From Candidatus Nomurabacteria bacterium (GTDB taxonomy: Bacteria; Patescibacteriota; Minisyncoccia; Phycocordibacterales; UBA9973), in contig JAHFNP010000001.1 of the NCBI GenBank assembly GCA_023267245.1, positions 22,780-64,540 on the forward strand: a stretch of DNA of 41,761 nt. Reading direction: 5' to 3'. Positions within the stretch are counted from its first letter, which is position 1; the number at the start of each line of letters is the position of its first letter. Positions 15,685 through 24,000 of the stretch are shown in pieces. The notes under the pieces are model-generated. The model made no database searches. It saw only the letters and a program-made list of their open reading frames with translations, and had not been told where the DNA came from. The position numbers and the translations under genes were made by a program.

Positions 15685-15720
15685 AAAAAAGCAGAATCTA
15701 ATGATTCTGCTTTTTCTTTT
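15685..15720. terminator. Bidirectional terminator between the phosphatase gene and rpmB
   Basis: GCAGAATC (15691-15698) and GATTCTGC (15703-15710) with A-run before and T-run after, so it can end transcripts from both convergent genes. Confidence 0.9.
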
Positions 15721-15724
15721 TGTA

Positions 15725-15970
15725 TTATTTAATGAGACCAGCTTTCTTCAAGGTCTGATAGATGCCTCTTTTGTTTAAAGTTCGGATGCCATTGGCAGAG
15801 ATATTCAAAGCCATAGTCTTTTTGAGCTCAGGGATGTAAACCCTTTTCTTTTGCATGTTTGCATACTTGCGAACCTTGCCGGTCGGGTTAAACTTGGTCG
15901 CACGAGTACGGTTGGAGTAGCCTCCACCGATAATTGAACTCTTTTTAGTTATTGGACAACATTTAGCCAT
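15725..15970 (-). CDS. rpmB: 50S ribosomal protein L28
   Basis: An 81-aa protein of the large subunit. It begins MAKCCPITKKSSIIGGGYSN and has the L28 pattern of a short N-terminal strand, RTRATKF.P, and the C-terminal LNISANGIRTLNKRGI. The usual zinc-type cysteine pairs are not complete. The ATG at 15968-15970 is taken because L28 homologues start with M(A/S); an upstream in-frame start would read through the divergent promoter. It is transcribed away from the M50 protease from a TATGAT box at 15987-15992. Confidence 0.9.
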   Translation of the reverse strand: MAKCCPITKKSSIIGGGYSNRTRATKFNPTGKVRKYANMQKKRVYIPELKKTMALNISANGIRTLNKRGIYQTLKKAGLIK

Positions 15971-15985
15971 AAGTGATTTCCATGT

Positions 15986-16001
15986 TATCATATTGGATAA
16001 T
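15986..16001. promoter_or_regulatory. Divergent -10 boxes for rpmB and the M50 protease
   Basis: Minus strand TATGAT (15992-15987) would start rpmB about 10 bases before its ATG. Plus strand TATCAT (15986-15991) or GATAAT (15996-16001) would start the protease close to its ATG at 16005. The boxes overlap, so the divergent genes have at most about 35 bases of shared control region. Confidence 0.4.
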
Positions 16002-16004
16002 ACG

Positions 16005-16628
16005 ATGCAAGAAATAAACACCATTTTCTATATTGTCATCCTTATAATGTCTGTGATAATACATGAGGTTTCTCACGGCTATATGGCTAAAATGCTTGGT
16101 GATAATACGGCAGATTATGCCGGCCGGCTTACTCTAAACCCGATTAAGCACCTCGATCCGATCGGTTCGATTCTAGTACCGGTTCTTTTGGTTCTCTCAC
16201 ATGCCGGCTTTGTCTTCGGCTGGGCGAAACCTGTGCCGTTTAACCCAAATAATTTAAGAGACAAAAAGTTTGGGGTAATTAAGGTTGCCTTGGCTGGTAT
16301 CGCTTCGAACTTTGCCTTGGCGATAGTCTTCGGCCTGGTTATACGAGTTGCAACAGGGTCAGGCTTCACTTCTCAAGCTTTTATTTCTATTATCGCATTG
16401 ATCGTCCTAGTTAATCTTGTTTTGGGTATATTTAATTTGATTCCAATTCCACCACTTGATGGTTCGAAGGTATTTTTTGCCCTTTTGCCTTTTAAATACA
16501 GGAATATCGAGATATTTATGGAGCAATACTCATTTATTGTCCTAATCCTTTTTATTTTATTTGCCTGGAAATTCGTCGCCCCGGTGATTTTCATCCTATT
16601 TCATCTGTTGACCGGCCTGGCCGTTTAA
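16005..16628 (+). CDS. Site-2 protease family (M50) intramembrane metalloprotease
   Basis: A 207-aa polytopic membrane protease. The zinc motif HEVSH is at about 20-24 in the first TM helix (IIHEVSHGYMA) and the second motif NLIPIPPLDGSKV is near 144-156, as in the minimal S2P/M50B group. Four or five hydrophobic segments are visible. It lacks PDZ and CBS domains, so it is a compact type. A TTG at 15993 is in frame, but the ATG at 16005 is preferred from the promoter position. The substrate is unknown; relatives cut membrane-bound regulators. It lies directly upstream of rpsL. Confidence 0.9.
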   Translation: MQEINTIFYIVILIMSVIIHEVSHGYMAKMLGDNTADYAGRLTLNPIKHLDPIGSILVPVLLVLSHAGFVFGWAKPVPFNPNNLRDKKFGVIKVALAGIASNFALAIVFGLVIRVATGSGFTSQAFISIIALIVLVNLVLGIFNLIPIPPLDGSKVFFALLPFKYRNIEIFMEQYSFIVLILFILFAWKFVAPVIFILFHLLTGLAV

Positions 16629-16649
16629 CCCAAAGCCGACTTTTTACTT

Positions 16650-16687
16650 GCCCCGCCACAAAAATTCTTGTAATAATGCGGCGGGGC
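16650..16687 (+). repeat. GC-rich inverted repeat upstream of rpsL
   Basis: GCCCCGCC (16650-16657) and GGCGGGGC (16680-16687) are exact inverted repeats with a 22-base loop. There is no T-run behind it, so it may be a repeat element or a weak terminator for the protease rather than a classic terminator. Confidence 0.55.
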
Positions 16688-16715
16688 TTGCATTATTTCG
16701 GCAGTTATATTAAAG

Positions 16716-16721
16716 TATCCT
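16716..16721 (+). promoter_or_regulatory. Possible -10 box TATCCT for rpsL
   Basis: TATCCT ends seven bases before the ATG at 16729, the same geometry as at other leaderless genes here; no convincing -35 is seen. Confidence 0.3.
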
Positions 16722-16728
16722 GTATTAC

Positions 16729-17154
16729 ATGCCGACAATCAACCAATTAATCAAAAGAGGAAGAAAGGTAGTTAAAGCAAAGTCCAAGACTGTGGCTTTG
16801 GCGCGCGGATTTAATATCCTTAAAAATAAGCCTATTTATTATCCAGCTCCTTTTAAAAGAGGCGTTTGCGTTAAAGTTTCAACTACTACTCCTAAGAAGC
16901 CTAACTCCGCTCTTCGAAAGATCGCCAGAGTTCGTTTGACTAACGGCTTGGAAGTTACCGCTTATATCCCAGGTGAAGGCCACAACTTGCAAGAGCACTC
17001 CGTCGTTATGCTTCGAGGAGGTCGCGTGAAAGACTTGATCGGAGTAAGGTATCACATCGTCCGCGGAGTCCTAGATACTCAGGGAGTTGAAAAGAGACGA
17101 CAAGCTCGATCACTTTACGGAAATAAGAGACCTAAGAAAGAAGTCAAAAAATAA
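16729..17154 (+). CDS. rpsL: 30S ribosomal protein S12
   Basis: A 141-aa protein of the decoding centre. It begins MPTINQLIKRGRK and holds TTTPKKPNSALRKIARVRLTN and VKDLIGVRYHIVRGVLD. It has the longer form, with about 13 extra residues after position 24 (KSKTVALARGF...NKPIYYPAPFKRG), as also seen in Firmicutes. The lysines linked to streptomycin resistance in E. coli lie in KKPNSALRK and are of the sensitive type by residue. First gene of the str run, followed after 9 bases by rpsG. Confidence 0.97.
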   Translation: MPTINQLIKRGRKVVKAKSKTVALARGFNILKNKPIYYPAPFKRGVCVKVSTTTPKKPNSALRKIARVRLTNGLEVTAYIPGEGHNLQEHSVVMLRGGRVKDLIGVRYHIVRGVLDTQGVEKRRQARSLYGNKRPKKEVKK

Positions 17155-17163
17155 TAAAAAATA

Positions 17164-17634
17164 ATGCGAAGAAAAATCACAAAAAAGAATATAGTTCAGC
17201 CTGATAATATTTATAATTCTCCAAAATTGGCGAAGTTTATAAATTACATGATGTTGGAAGGAAAGAAAGAAACCTCTCGCAAGGCTGTTTATGGAGCTTT
17301 TGAATTGATCAAAGAAAAGACCAAAAATCCAAATCCGCTTGAGATTTTCGACCTAGCGATGAAAAACGCTGGTCCGCTCATGGAAGTCAGGTCAAAGAGA
17401 ATAGGCGGCGCGAACTATCAAGTGCCGAGAGAGGTCAGAGCTGAGAGAAGGCTCGCTCTCGCTATGCGCTGGATCAGAGCAGCCGCTCGAGCAAAGAAAG
17501 GCCAGCCGATACATGTCAAACTTGCGGATGAACTCATTGCAGCAAGTAAAAACGAAGGCGTGGCTATCAAGAAAAAGGAAGATATGCACAAAATGGCCGA
17601 ATCCAACAAAGCTTTCGCCCACTTCGCTTGGTAA
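17164..17634 (+). CDS. rpsG: 30S ribosomal protein S7
   Basis: A 156-aa assembly protein that organises the 3' major domain of 16S rRNA. It is recognised by MRRKITKKN, IGGANYQVPREV and RRLALAMRWI, and the normal length. It follows rpsL after 9 bases and is closed by a terminator, which separates it from fusA, unlike the classic str operon. Confidence 0.97.
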   Translation: MRRKITKKNIVQPDNIYNSPKLAKFINYMMLEGKKETSRKAVYGAFELIKEKTKNPNPLEIFDLAMKNAGPLMEVRSKRIGGANYQVPREVRAERRLALAMRWIRAAARAKKGQPIHVKLADELIAASKNEGVAIKKKEDMHKMAESNKAFAHFAW

Positions 17635-17655
17635 TTCTAAAATTTATTTACTAAA

Positions 17656-17677
17656 AAATCCCCGCAAGGGGATTTTT
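17656..17677 (+). terminator. Intrinsic terminator after rpsG
   Basis: AAATCCCC and GGGGATTT pair around a GCAA tetraloop, followed by T's. It ends the rpsL-rpsG unit. Confidence 0.9.
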
Positions 17678-17684
17678 GTTTTCT

Positions 17685-17712
17685 TTGACAAAGTACCCTT
17701 AAATGCTAGTCT
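17685..17712 (+). promoter_or_regulatory. Promoter TTGACA-16-TAGTCT with extended -10
   Basis: TTGACA at 17685-17690 and TAGTCT at 17707-17712, preceded by TGC. It lies 8 bases after the rpsG terminator and serves the gene at 17752 with a leader of about 33 bases. Confidence 0.75.
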
Positions 17713-17751
17713 GAGGGCAGAAAATTCAAATAGTAACTTAAAAACAAAAAA

Positions 17752-18714
17752 ATGAATAGAGGAAAAGAAACATCGCTAACAAAATTATTGAAAAGTAAAA
17801 AAAGCTTTCAATCAAAAATTTTGGATCCCGGGAAATGGGAATTACCAATGTATATCCTTTGTGGGTTGAAAAATTCAAAAGGAGCAAATATTGTCGACAC
17901 GTATAGCCTAGCCGAATATTTTTTTCGAAATGAAACGCCTGGAGTACACGAAAGAGTCTCAAATGCACTATTTAAGTATGCTGATTATGCCGCAAAGCAA
18001 TATAGTGATCGTTTTCTTTCAGTCTTAACAAAAGGTTCAAGAATTTTTGAAAGCCCTGAAATTTTTCAGGAATTTTACGAAAATCCACTTCTCAATAAAT
18101 ATGAGTTGGATGAATTCAGCCTGACGAAGTATTTGTTTCATGGAGAAAAGGGTAAAAACTGGTATCCTGAAACACTAAAAGCGTTTGAAGATATGCTTAA
18201 GGGTTATGACATTGAATTATTTGTAAAATTGTTTGCTATCACTAGCCCTCGAAATAATTTTAAAGCAAATTTAGGGCATGCATTCCGAGCTTATGAATTG
18301 TTTAATAGCAAAAAATCATTTGAGCAAGGAAATTTTTTGCCAAACGTTCTTTCAATGCTGAATGATTTCAGGAATAAAGACTTTATTTTTGAACAAGAGC
18401 AAAGAAATGGCAGGAGGAAAATTACAAATTTTGCTCTAGGTATTTTGGGCAAAAAAGATGCAATTGTAGTGGACTCTTGGGTCTTAAAAGCTTATGGATT
18501 ATCTGAGGAATATTTATGGCGAGGTAAAAAAGCCCCTTATTCTCCAAGAGTTACAGAATATGATTTGATTGAAGATCATATTAAACGTTTAGCGGAATGT
18601 TGCGGATATGAGCCTAGGCAGATTATTGCCATGTTATGGCACGGCATAAGGACTTTGAATTCACCTCACAAAGCAACGGAAGCAAGGAAGATTTTACAAG
18701 AACTACTTAAGTAA
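17752..18714 (+). CDS. Uncharacterised protein with an HhH-GPD-like motif, inserted in the str region
   Basis: A 320-aa soluble protein. I do not know its function. Two conserved-looking blocks stand out: KLFAITSPRNNFKANLGHAFRAYE (about 162-185, reported here only by its ends KLFAITSPRN and FRAYE) and KITNFALGILG followed by AIVVDSWVLKAYG (about 223-249). The second resembles the K..N..L....AI.VD.HV.R pattern of HhH-GPD DNA glycosylases, with the aspartate in the catalytic place. The first recalls proteins found in phages. A DNA-acting role is possible but unproven. It sits between rpsG and fusA with its own promoter and terminator and AT-rich codon use, which suggests insertion of a foreign unit. 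Confidence 0.75.
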   Translation: MNRGKETSLTKLLKSKKSFQSKILDPGKWELPMYILCGLKNSKGANIVDTYSLAEYFFRNETPGVHERVSNALFKYADYAAKQYSDRFLSVLTKGSRIFESPEIFQEFYENPLLNKYELDEFSLTKYLFHGEKGKNWYPETLKAFEDMLKGYDIELFVKLFAITSPRNNFKANLGHAFRAYELFNSKKSFEQGNFLPNVLSMLNDFRNKDFIFEQEQRNGRRKITNFALGILGKKDAIVVDSWVLKAYGLSEEYLWRGKKAPYSPRVTEYDLIEDHIKRLAECCGYEPRQIIAMLWHGIRTLNSPHKATEARKILQELLK

Positions 18715-18720
18715 ACAAAA

Positions 18721-18745
18721 AAACCAGCTCATAAGGCTGGTTTTT
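18721..18745 (+). terminator. Intrinsic terminator after the gene at 17752
   Basis: AAACCAGC (18721-18728) and GCTGGTTT (18736-18743) with a 7-base loop and a T-run. It closes the inserted unit before the fusA promoter. Confidence 0.85.
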
Positions 18746-18747
18746 AT

Positions 18748-18776
18748 TTGCAAAAAATAACTTTTTAATATATTAT
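18748..18776 (+). promoter_or_regulatory. fusA promoter TTGCAA-17-TATTAT
   Basis: TTGCAA at 18748-18753 and TATTAT at 18771-18776 with ideal spacing. Expected start is about 18783, giving a 47-base leader. Confidence 0.6.
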
Positions 18777-18829
18777 GCAAAACACAAGACATCGCGTCTT
18801 TTTTAATTTTAACTCAATTATTACTATAT

Positions 18830-20977
18830 ATGGAACGAGATTATCCACTGGAGAAAGTTAGAAATTTTGGAATTATTGCGCACATCGACGCCGGCAAGAC
18901 GACGACGACTGAGCGCGTGCTTTTTTATACCGGCGTATCGCACAAAATCGGTGAAGTGCATGAAGGTGAGACGACAACCGATTGGATGGAGCAGGAAAGA
19001 GAGCGCGGCATCACTATTACCTCCGCGGCGGTTACTTGTTTCTGGACGCCGACTTACGCTTTAACCGATAAAAACAAAAAACATCGTTTTAATATTATTG
19101 ATACCCCTGGACACATCGACTTTACTGTAGAAGTGAAGCGATCTTTGCGCGTGCTCGACGGCGCGGTTGTTGTTTTTGACGGCGTGGCCGGAGTAGAACC
19201 TCAATCAGAAACCAACTGGCGTTATGCGGATGAGGCCAATGTTCCGAGAATTTGTTTTATAAACAAGCTTGATCGTACCGGCGCTTCTTTCGAACATTCC
19301 TACGCGACTATCTTGGATCGTCTGACCAAAAAGGCTGTCCGCGTCCAAATCCCGATTGGCCTTGAAGACAAATTTGAAGGCGTTATAGATCTATTGCGAA
19401 TGAAGGCTTATTATTTCGAAGGAGAAATGGGCAATAAGGTTATTGAAAAGGATATTCCTGAAGAATATAAAGCTGAAGCCCAAAAATATCACAGCGAACT
19501 TATTGAAAGGATCGTCGAACATGATGATGTCCTTATGAATGATTATCTTGAAGGAAAAACTCCGGATTTTGATACTTTGAAGAAAACTTTGCGCAAAGCG
19601 GTTATCGACAATGCTATTTTCCCAGTTTTTGCCGGTTCCGCCCTTAAAAACAAAGGAGTTCAGCTTGTGCTTGACGCTGTTGTAGATTATTTGCCATCTC
19701 CGATGGACATCCCGCCAATCCCTGGTATCAACCCAGACAATGATGAGCCGATGGTCCGTCATGCTTCCGATACGGAACCTTTTTCAGCACTTGCGTTTAA
19801 AGTCGCGACTGACCCATTCGTTGGACAGATTATTTTCTTCCGCGTTTATTCCGGTACGCTTTCCGCCGGATCTTATATTTACAATCCGCGTACAAGAAAT
19901 AAAGAACGCATCGGCCGAATCCTCCGAATGCATGCCAATGATCGCGAAGAAGTGAAAAAGGTTTTCGCTGGAGAAATCGCCGCCGCCGTCGGACTCAAAG
20001 ACACGATCACTTCCGACACTCTTTGTGATGAAGCTAATCCGATCGAGCTCAACCGTATTGTCTTCCCAGAACCGGTTATATCTCTACGCATTGAACCTAA
20101 AACCAAAGCTGACCAAGAAAAAATGGGCATGGCCCTCAACCGCCTGGCTCAAGAGGATCCGACTTTCAAAGTGTCGACCGATCAGGAGACTGGTGAGACG
20201 ATCATCGCCGGCATGGGCGAACTTCACCTTGAAATCATCGTTGATCGCATGAAGCGAGAATTTACCGTGGAAGCGAATGTCGGCAAGCCGCAAGTGGCTT
20301 ACCGCGAGACGATTACTGGCGAAGCTGATGCTGAAGGTAAATATATCAAACAATCCGGAGGTCGGGGTAACTACGGTCACGTGAAGATCACAGTTAAGCC
20401 GATGGTTCCTCTTACTAAAGAAGAATTGGAAGACTTACCGAAAAATACTAAAAGAGACGGAGCATTTGAATTTATAAATACGATTAAAGGAGGCGCTATT
20501 CCTCAGGAATATATCGCGCCTTGTGAAAAAGGATTCAAGGAAGGACTTGAAAGGGGAATCTTGGCCGGATTCAAATTGGTGAATGTCTCAGTTAACCTCT
20601 GGGACGGTTCGTTCCACGAAGTCGACTCGAACGAAATGGCGTTTAAAATCGCGGCTTCTATGGCTATCCAAGACGCTTGCCGACACGCAAAACCGGTGAT
20701 TTTGGAGCCGATGATGAAGGTAGAAGTTGTGACTCCGGAGAAATTCATGGGAGATGTGACTGGAAACCTTTCTTCAAAGCGAGGATTGATCGAAGGCATG
20801 GAAGATCGGGGTATGAATAAAGCGATCAAAGCGGTCGTGCCTCTCTCGGAAATGTTCGGCTACATGACCGGTTTGCGCTCTATGACTGAAGGCCGCGCTT
20901 CGTTTACTATGGAGTTCTTGCGTTATGATATCGTGCCGCAAAATGTCGCCGAGACTATCATCGCCGCGAGGAAATAA
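18830..20977 (+). CDS. fusA: Elongation factor G
   Basis: A 715-aa translational GTPase that moves tRNAs and mRNA through the ribosome. The G motifs are AHIDAGKTTTTE (about 17-28), the switch II DTPGHIDFTVEV, and NKLDRTGA; the switch I RGITITSAAV is present. Domain IV holds the SGGRGNYGHVKI and the C-terminus MFGYMTGLRSMTEGRASF. Length is typical. It has its own promoter and terminator, so it is a single-gene unit here instead of following rpsG directly. No Shine-Dalgarno before ATATATG. Confidence 0.98.
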   Translation: MERDYPLEKVRNFGIIAHIDAGKTTTTERVLFYTGVSHKIGEVHEGETTTDWMEQERERGITITSAAVTCFWTPTYALTDKNKKHRFNIIDTPGHIDFTVEVKRSLRVLDGAVVVFDGVAGVEPQSETNWRYADEANVPRICFINKLDRTGASFEHSYATILDRLTKKAVRVQIPIGLEDKFEGVIDLLRMKAYYFEGEMGNKVIEKDIPEEYKAEAQKYHSELIERIVEHDDVLMNDYLEGKTPDFDTLKKTLRKAVIDNAIFPVFAGSALKNKGVQLVLDAVVDYLPSPMDIPPIPGINPDNDEPMVRHASDTEPFSALAFKVATDPFVGQIIFFRVYSGTLSAGSYIYNPRTRNKERIGRILRMHANDREEVKKVFAGEIAAAVGLKDTITSDTLCDEANPIELNRIVFPEPVISLRIEPKTKADQEKMGMALNRLAQEDPTFKVSTDQETGETIIAGMGELHLEIIVDRMKREFTVEANVGKPQVAYRETITGEADAEGKYIKQSGGRGNYGHVKITVKPMVPLTKEELEDLPKNTKRDGAFEFINTIKGGAIPQEYIAPCEKGFKEGLERGILAGFKLVNVSVNLWDGSFHEVDSNEMAFKIAASMAIQDACRHAKPVILEPMMKVEVVTPEKFMGDVTGNLSSKRGLIEGMEDRGMNKAIKAVVPLSEMFGYMTGLRSMTEGRASFTMEFLRYDIVPQNVAETIIAARK

Positions 20978-20994
20978 ATCGTTTTAATAAAAAA

Positions 20995-21026
20995 AACCCT
21001 TCATTCACTTGAATGAAGGGTTTTTT
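20995..21026. terminator. Intrinsic terminator after fusA
   Basis: AACCCTTCATTC and GAATGAAGGGTT form a perfect 12-bp stem with an ACTT loop and T-run; A's upstream would let it act in both directions. Confidence 0.92.
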
Positions 21027-21075
21027 GTTGTCCTTGTTTTTTATTAAATATAAGATATAATTACTTTTGTAACTT

Positions 21076-21081
21076 TATAAT
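21076..21081 (+). promoter_or_regulatory. -10 box TATAAT for the giant surface protein
   Basis: A perfect TATAAT with expected start near 21088, only 8 bases before the ATG at 21096. No clear -35. Confidence 0.5.
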
Positions 21082-21095
21082 CTAAATAAATATAT

Positions 21096-24000
21096 ATGGC
21101 TGAAGAAATTATAAACAATTGCAAAGATGCCCACCGTGCTTTTTGGAATTTTGTCCGCCATGTTTTCCGCGAACACAAGCCGGAAGTCATAGTCATAGCT
21201 CTCCTCGCAATTTTAACTCTTGTATATTTCGCCGTCCGCGCGCCGGCTTCCGGACCAGCTCCTTCTTGGATTTGGGCCAATCAAATCAGCGGCACTGGTG
21301 AAGAGAAATCTCTCGCGGTGGCAACGGACGCCACTACTGGAGACAGTTATGTTACCGGATATTTTACTAGTGGCTCGATTACTATAAATACTCCAACACC
21401 GACTGTCCTGAATAATCCTGGAGCCCCTTCAAAAGAAATTTTTGTCGCGAAATTTGATAAAGATAAAAATCCTATTTGGGCTTTTTCTGTCGGCGGTGAT
21501 GGGGATGATTCTGGTAAAGGTATTGCTTTTGATTCAACTGGCACAGGTAATATTTATATTACTGGTAGTTTTGATGGTAGTGTAGGTACTGTTGATTTTG
21601 ACCCAGCCCATTCAAACCCACTTGGAATTTTAACAACTGCCGGTCAAGTAGACGCTTTTGTGGCTAAATATGATGCCACAAATGGCTCTTTTGGTTGGGC
21701 TGAGAGTTATGGTTCCCTTTTAAATGATCAAGGCAATGCTGTGGCTCTCGATAATGCTGCCAATGTTTATATTACTGGTTCGTTTACTACCGCCCTTGGT
21801 GATCTTGATATCTTTGTTAGTAAATATGCTACCGGCGGAGGAGCTGCATTATGGACAGAAACAGCTAGTGGATCTGGCGATGACGAGGGTCTTGGAATTG
21901 CTATACATGAAGATCTTAATGTAAATGTTTATGTTACCGGAGATTTTTTTCGCAGCGCAACTTTTAATACAACAACACTTACCGCCCTTGGTGATGGAGA
22001 TGCTTTTGTAGCTAAATATGATGGTCCAACGGGTGGTTTTGGTTGGGCGAAAGCCATGGGAGGCGCTGAATCTGGTTTTGTCGACAAAGCCCGCGGTATT
22101 GGCGTAGATTCTAGCGGTAATCCTTATGTCACGGGAATTTTTAAAGGTGACGCGACGACAGGTGTTACTTCCGGTAACATGAGCACTGTGGTTGGAGAGG
22201 GCATAGCCGGATATTTTGGCGACGGTGGTGATGCTCTTTCATCTCAGTTAAAAACCCCACTTGCAATTACTTTAGATAGTTCAGGTAACATTATTATTGC
22301 TGATAGCGTTAATAATCGTGTCCGTATGGTGCTTACTAATCCTGACAGTACTCATTATGGTATCCCCATGACTATGGGTAATATTTATACTATAGCTGGT
22401 GATGGTACGACATGCCTCATTTCTCCATGCGGAGACGGCAGTTCTGCAACTTCAGCCAAGATAAGAAATCCAAATGGAGTTGCTGTCGATAGTTTTGATA
22501 ACCTTTTTATTGCTGATCAAGATGATCGCATCCGTATGGTCCCCGCCATCGACGGTAATTATTACGGTGTCCCTATGACTACAGGTAATATTTATACCGT
22601 AGCTGGTGATGGCACACAGTGTACTGGTTTTGGACCATGTGGCGAGGGTAATCCTGCCACTTCAGCTCAGTTGGACACCCCGTACGCGGTTGCTGTTGAT
22701 AGCTCAGGTAATATTTTTATTACTGATGATAAGTACCGCGTCCTCATGGTGCCTGTTGCTAGTGGTGGTACTAATTATGGCGTGTTAATGCCGACTGCAT
22801 TTAATATTTATACTATAGCCGGCCAAACAGGAATTTCCGGCTTAGGTGCCGATGGTGTTTCTGCTACTTCATCCACCTTGTTCTATTCAAGAAGTGTAAG
22901 TTTTGATAGTTCAGGCAATATTTATATTGTTGATGGTCACCGTATACGAAAAGTTAATTTCAGTGATGGTATTATAAATACTATAGCAGGCACAGCAGGC
23001 ACTCCTGGTTCTACTGGTGACGGTGGTCTTGCTACTTCAGCCCTATTAGACACCCCAATCGGAGTTACCGTTGATAGTTCTGGTAATATTTTTATTGCTG
23101 ACACAAATAATCATCGTATCCGAAAAGTTAATGCCAGTGATAGTTTTATAAATACCGTGGCTGGGAATGGTACGGCTTGCTCTCTTTCTACTGATCCATG
23201 CGGTGATGGCGGTCTTGCCACTTCAGCTCAGTTAAACAGTCCAGCCGGAGTTGCTGTTGATGGTTCAGGTAATATTTTTATCGCTGATGCTCTTAATAAC
23301 CGCATCCGAAAAGTTGTGTTTACTTCAGGTTCAAACCTCGGCCTAAATGCCGGTGCTGACACTAAAGTTTTTGTCGCCAAACTTAATCCAACAGATGGCA
23401 GTATTGGTCTTAGTGAATGGGCGGTGATGATGGGCGTGGCTCCAACAGAAGTTCCAGCATTGGCTCTCGATTCAGCTTCTCCAGATAATAATGTTTATGT
23501 TTCTGATGATTTTAGGGGTACAGATGTAGAATTTAATTACAGCAGTCCAGGTATTGATAAACTAACTTCCGGCGGCGTTGTGAGTGGTACAAGTAATGAT
23601 GTCTTTGTCGCTAAACTTGATTCAAGTGGTTCTTTAGATTGGATCAAGCAAGCCGGTTTGAGCACTAGCGCTAGTAATGTTTTTTCTCATGGCATATCAG
23701 CGGTAGCAGAAAATGATTTGCGTATTGCCGGTTCTTTTTTTACTGATGTCGGTCTTGGTGACAAAATTAGTTTTGATTCAATCGATCTTTCTTCTATTGC
23801 TGGTTCGTTTGATGCCTTCCTTGCCAAGCTTGCGATTGACGATACTCCGCCGACCGTCATGTCCACAAACCCTGCCAATCTTGCAGGAGGTGTTCCTGTG
23901 AACATCACCACAGTCACTGCTACCTTTAGTGAACCGATGGACCCAGCGACTATTAACGCTGCCACCTTTACTATAGCTGGTATAACACCTTCCTTAGTAA

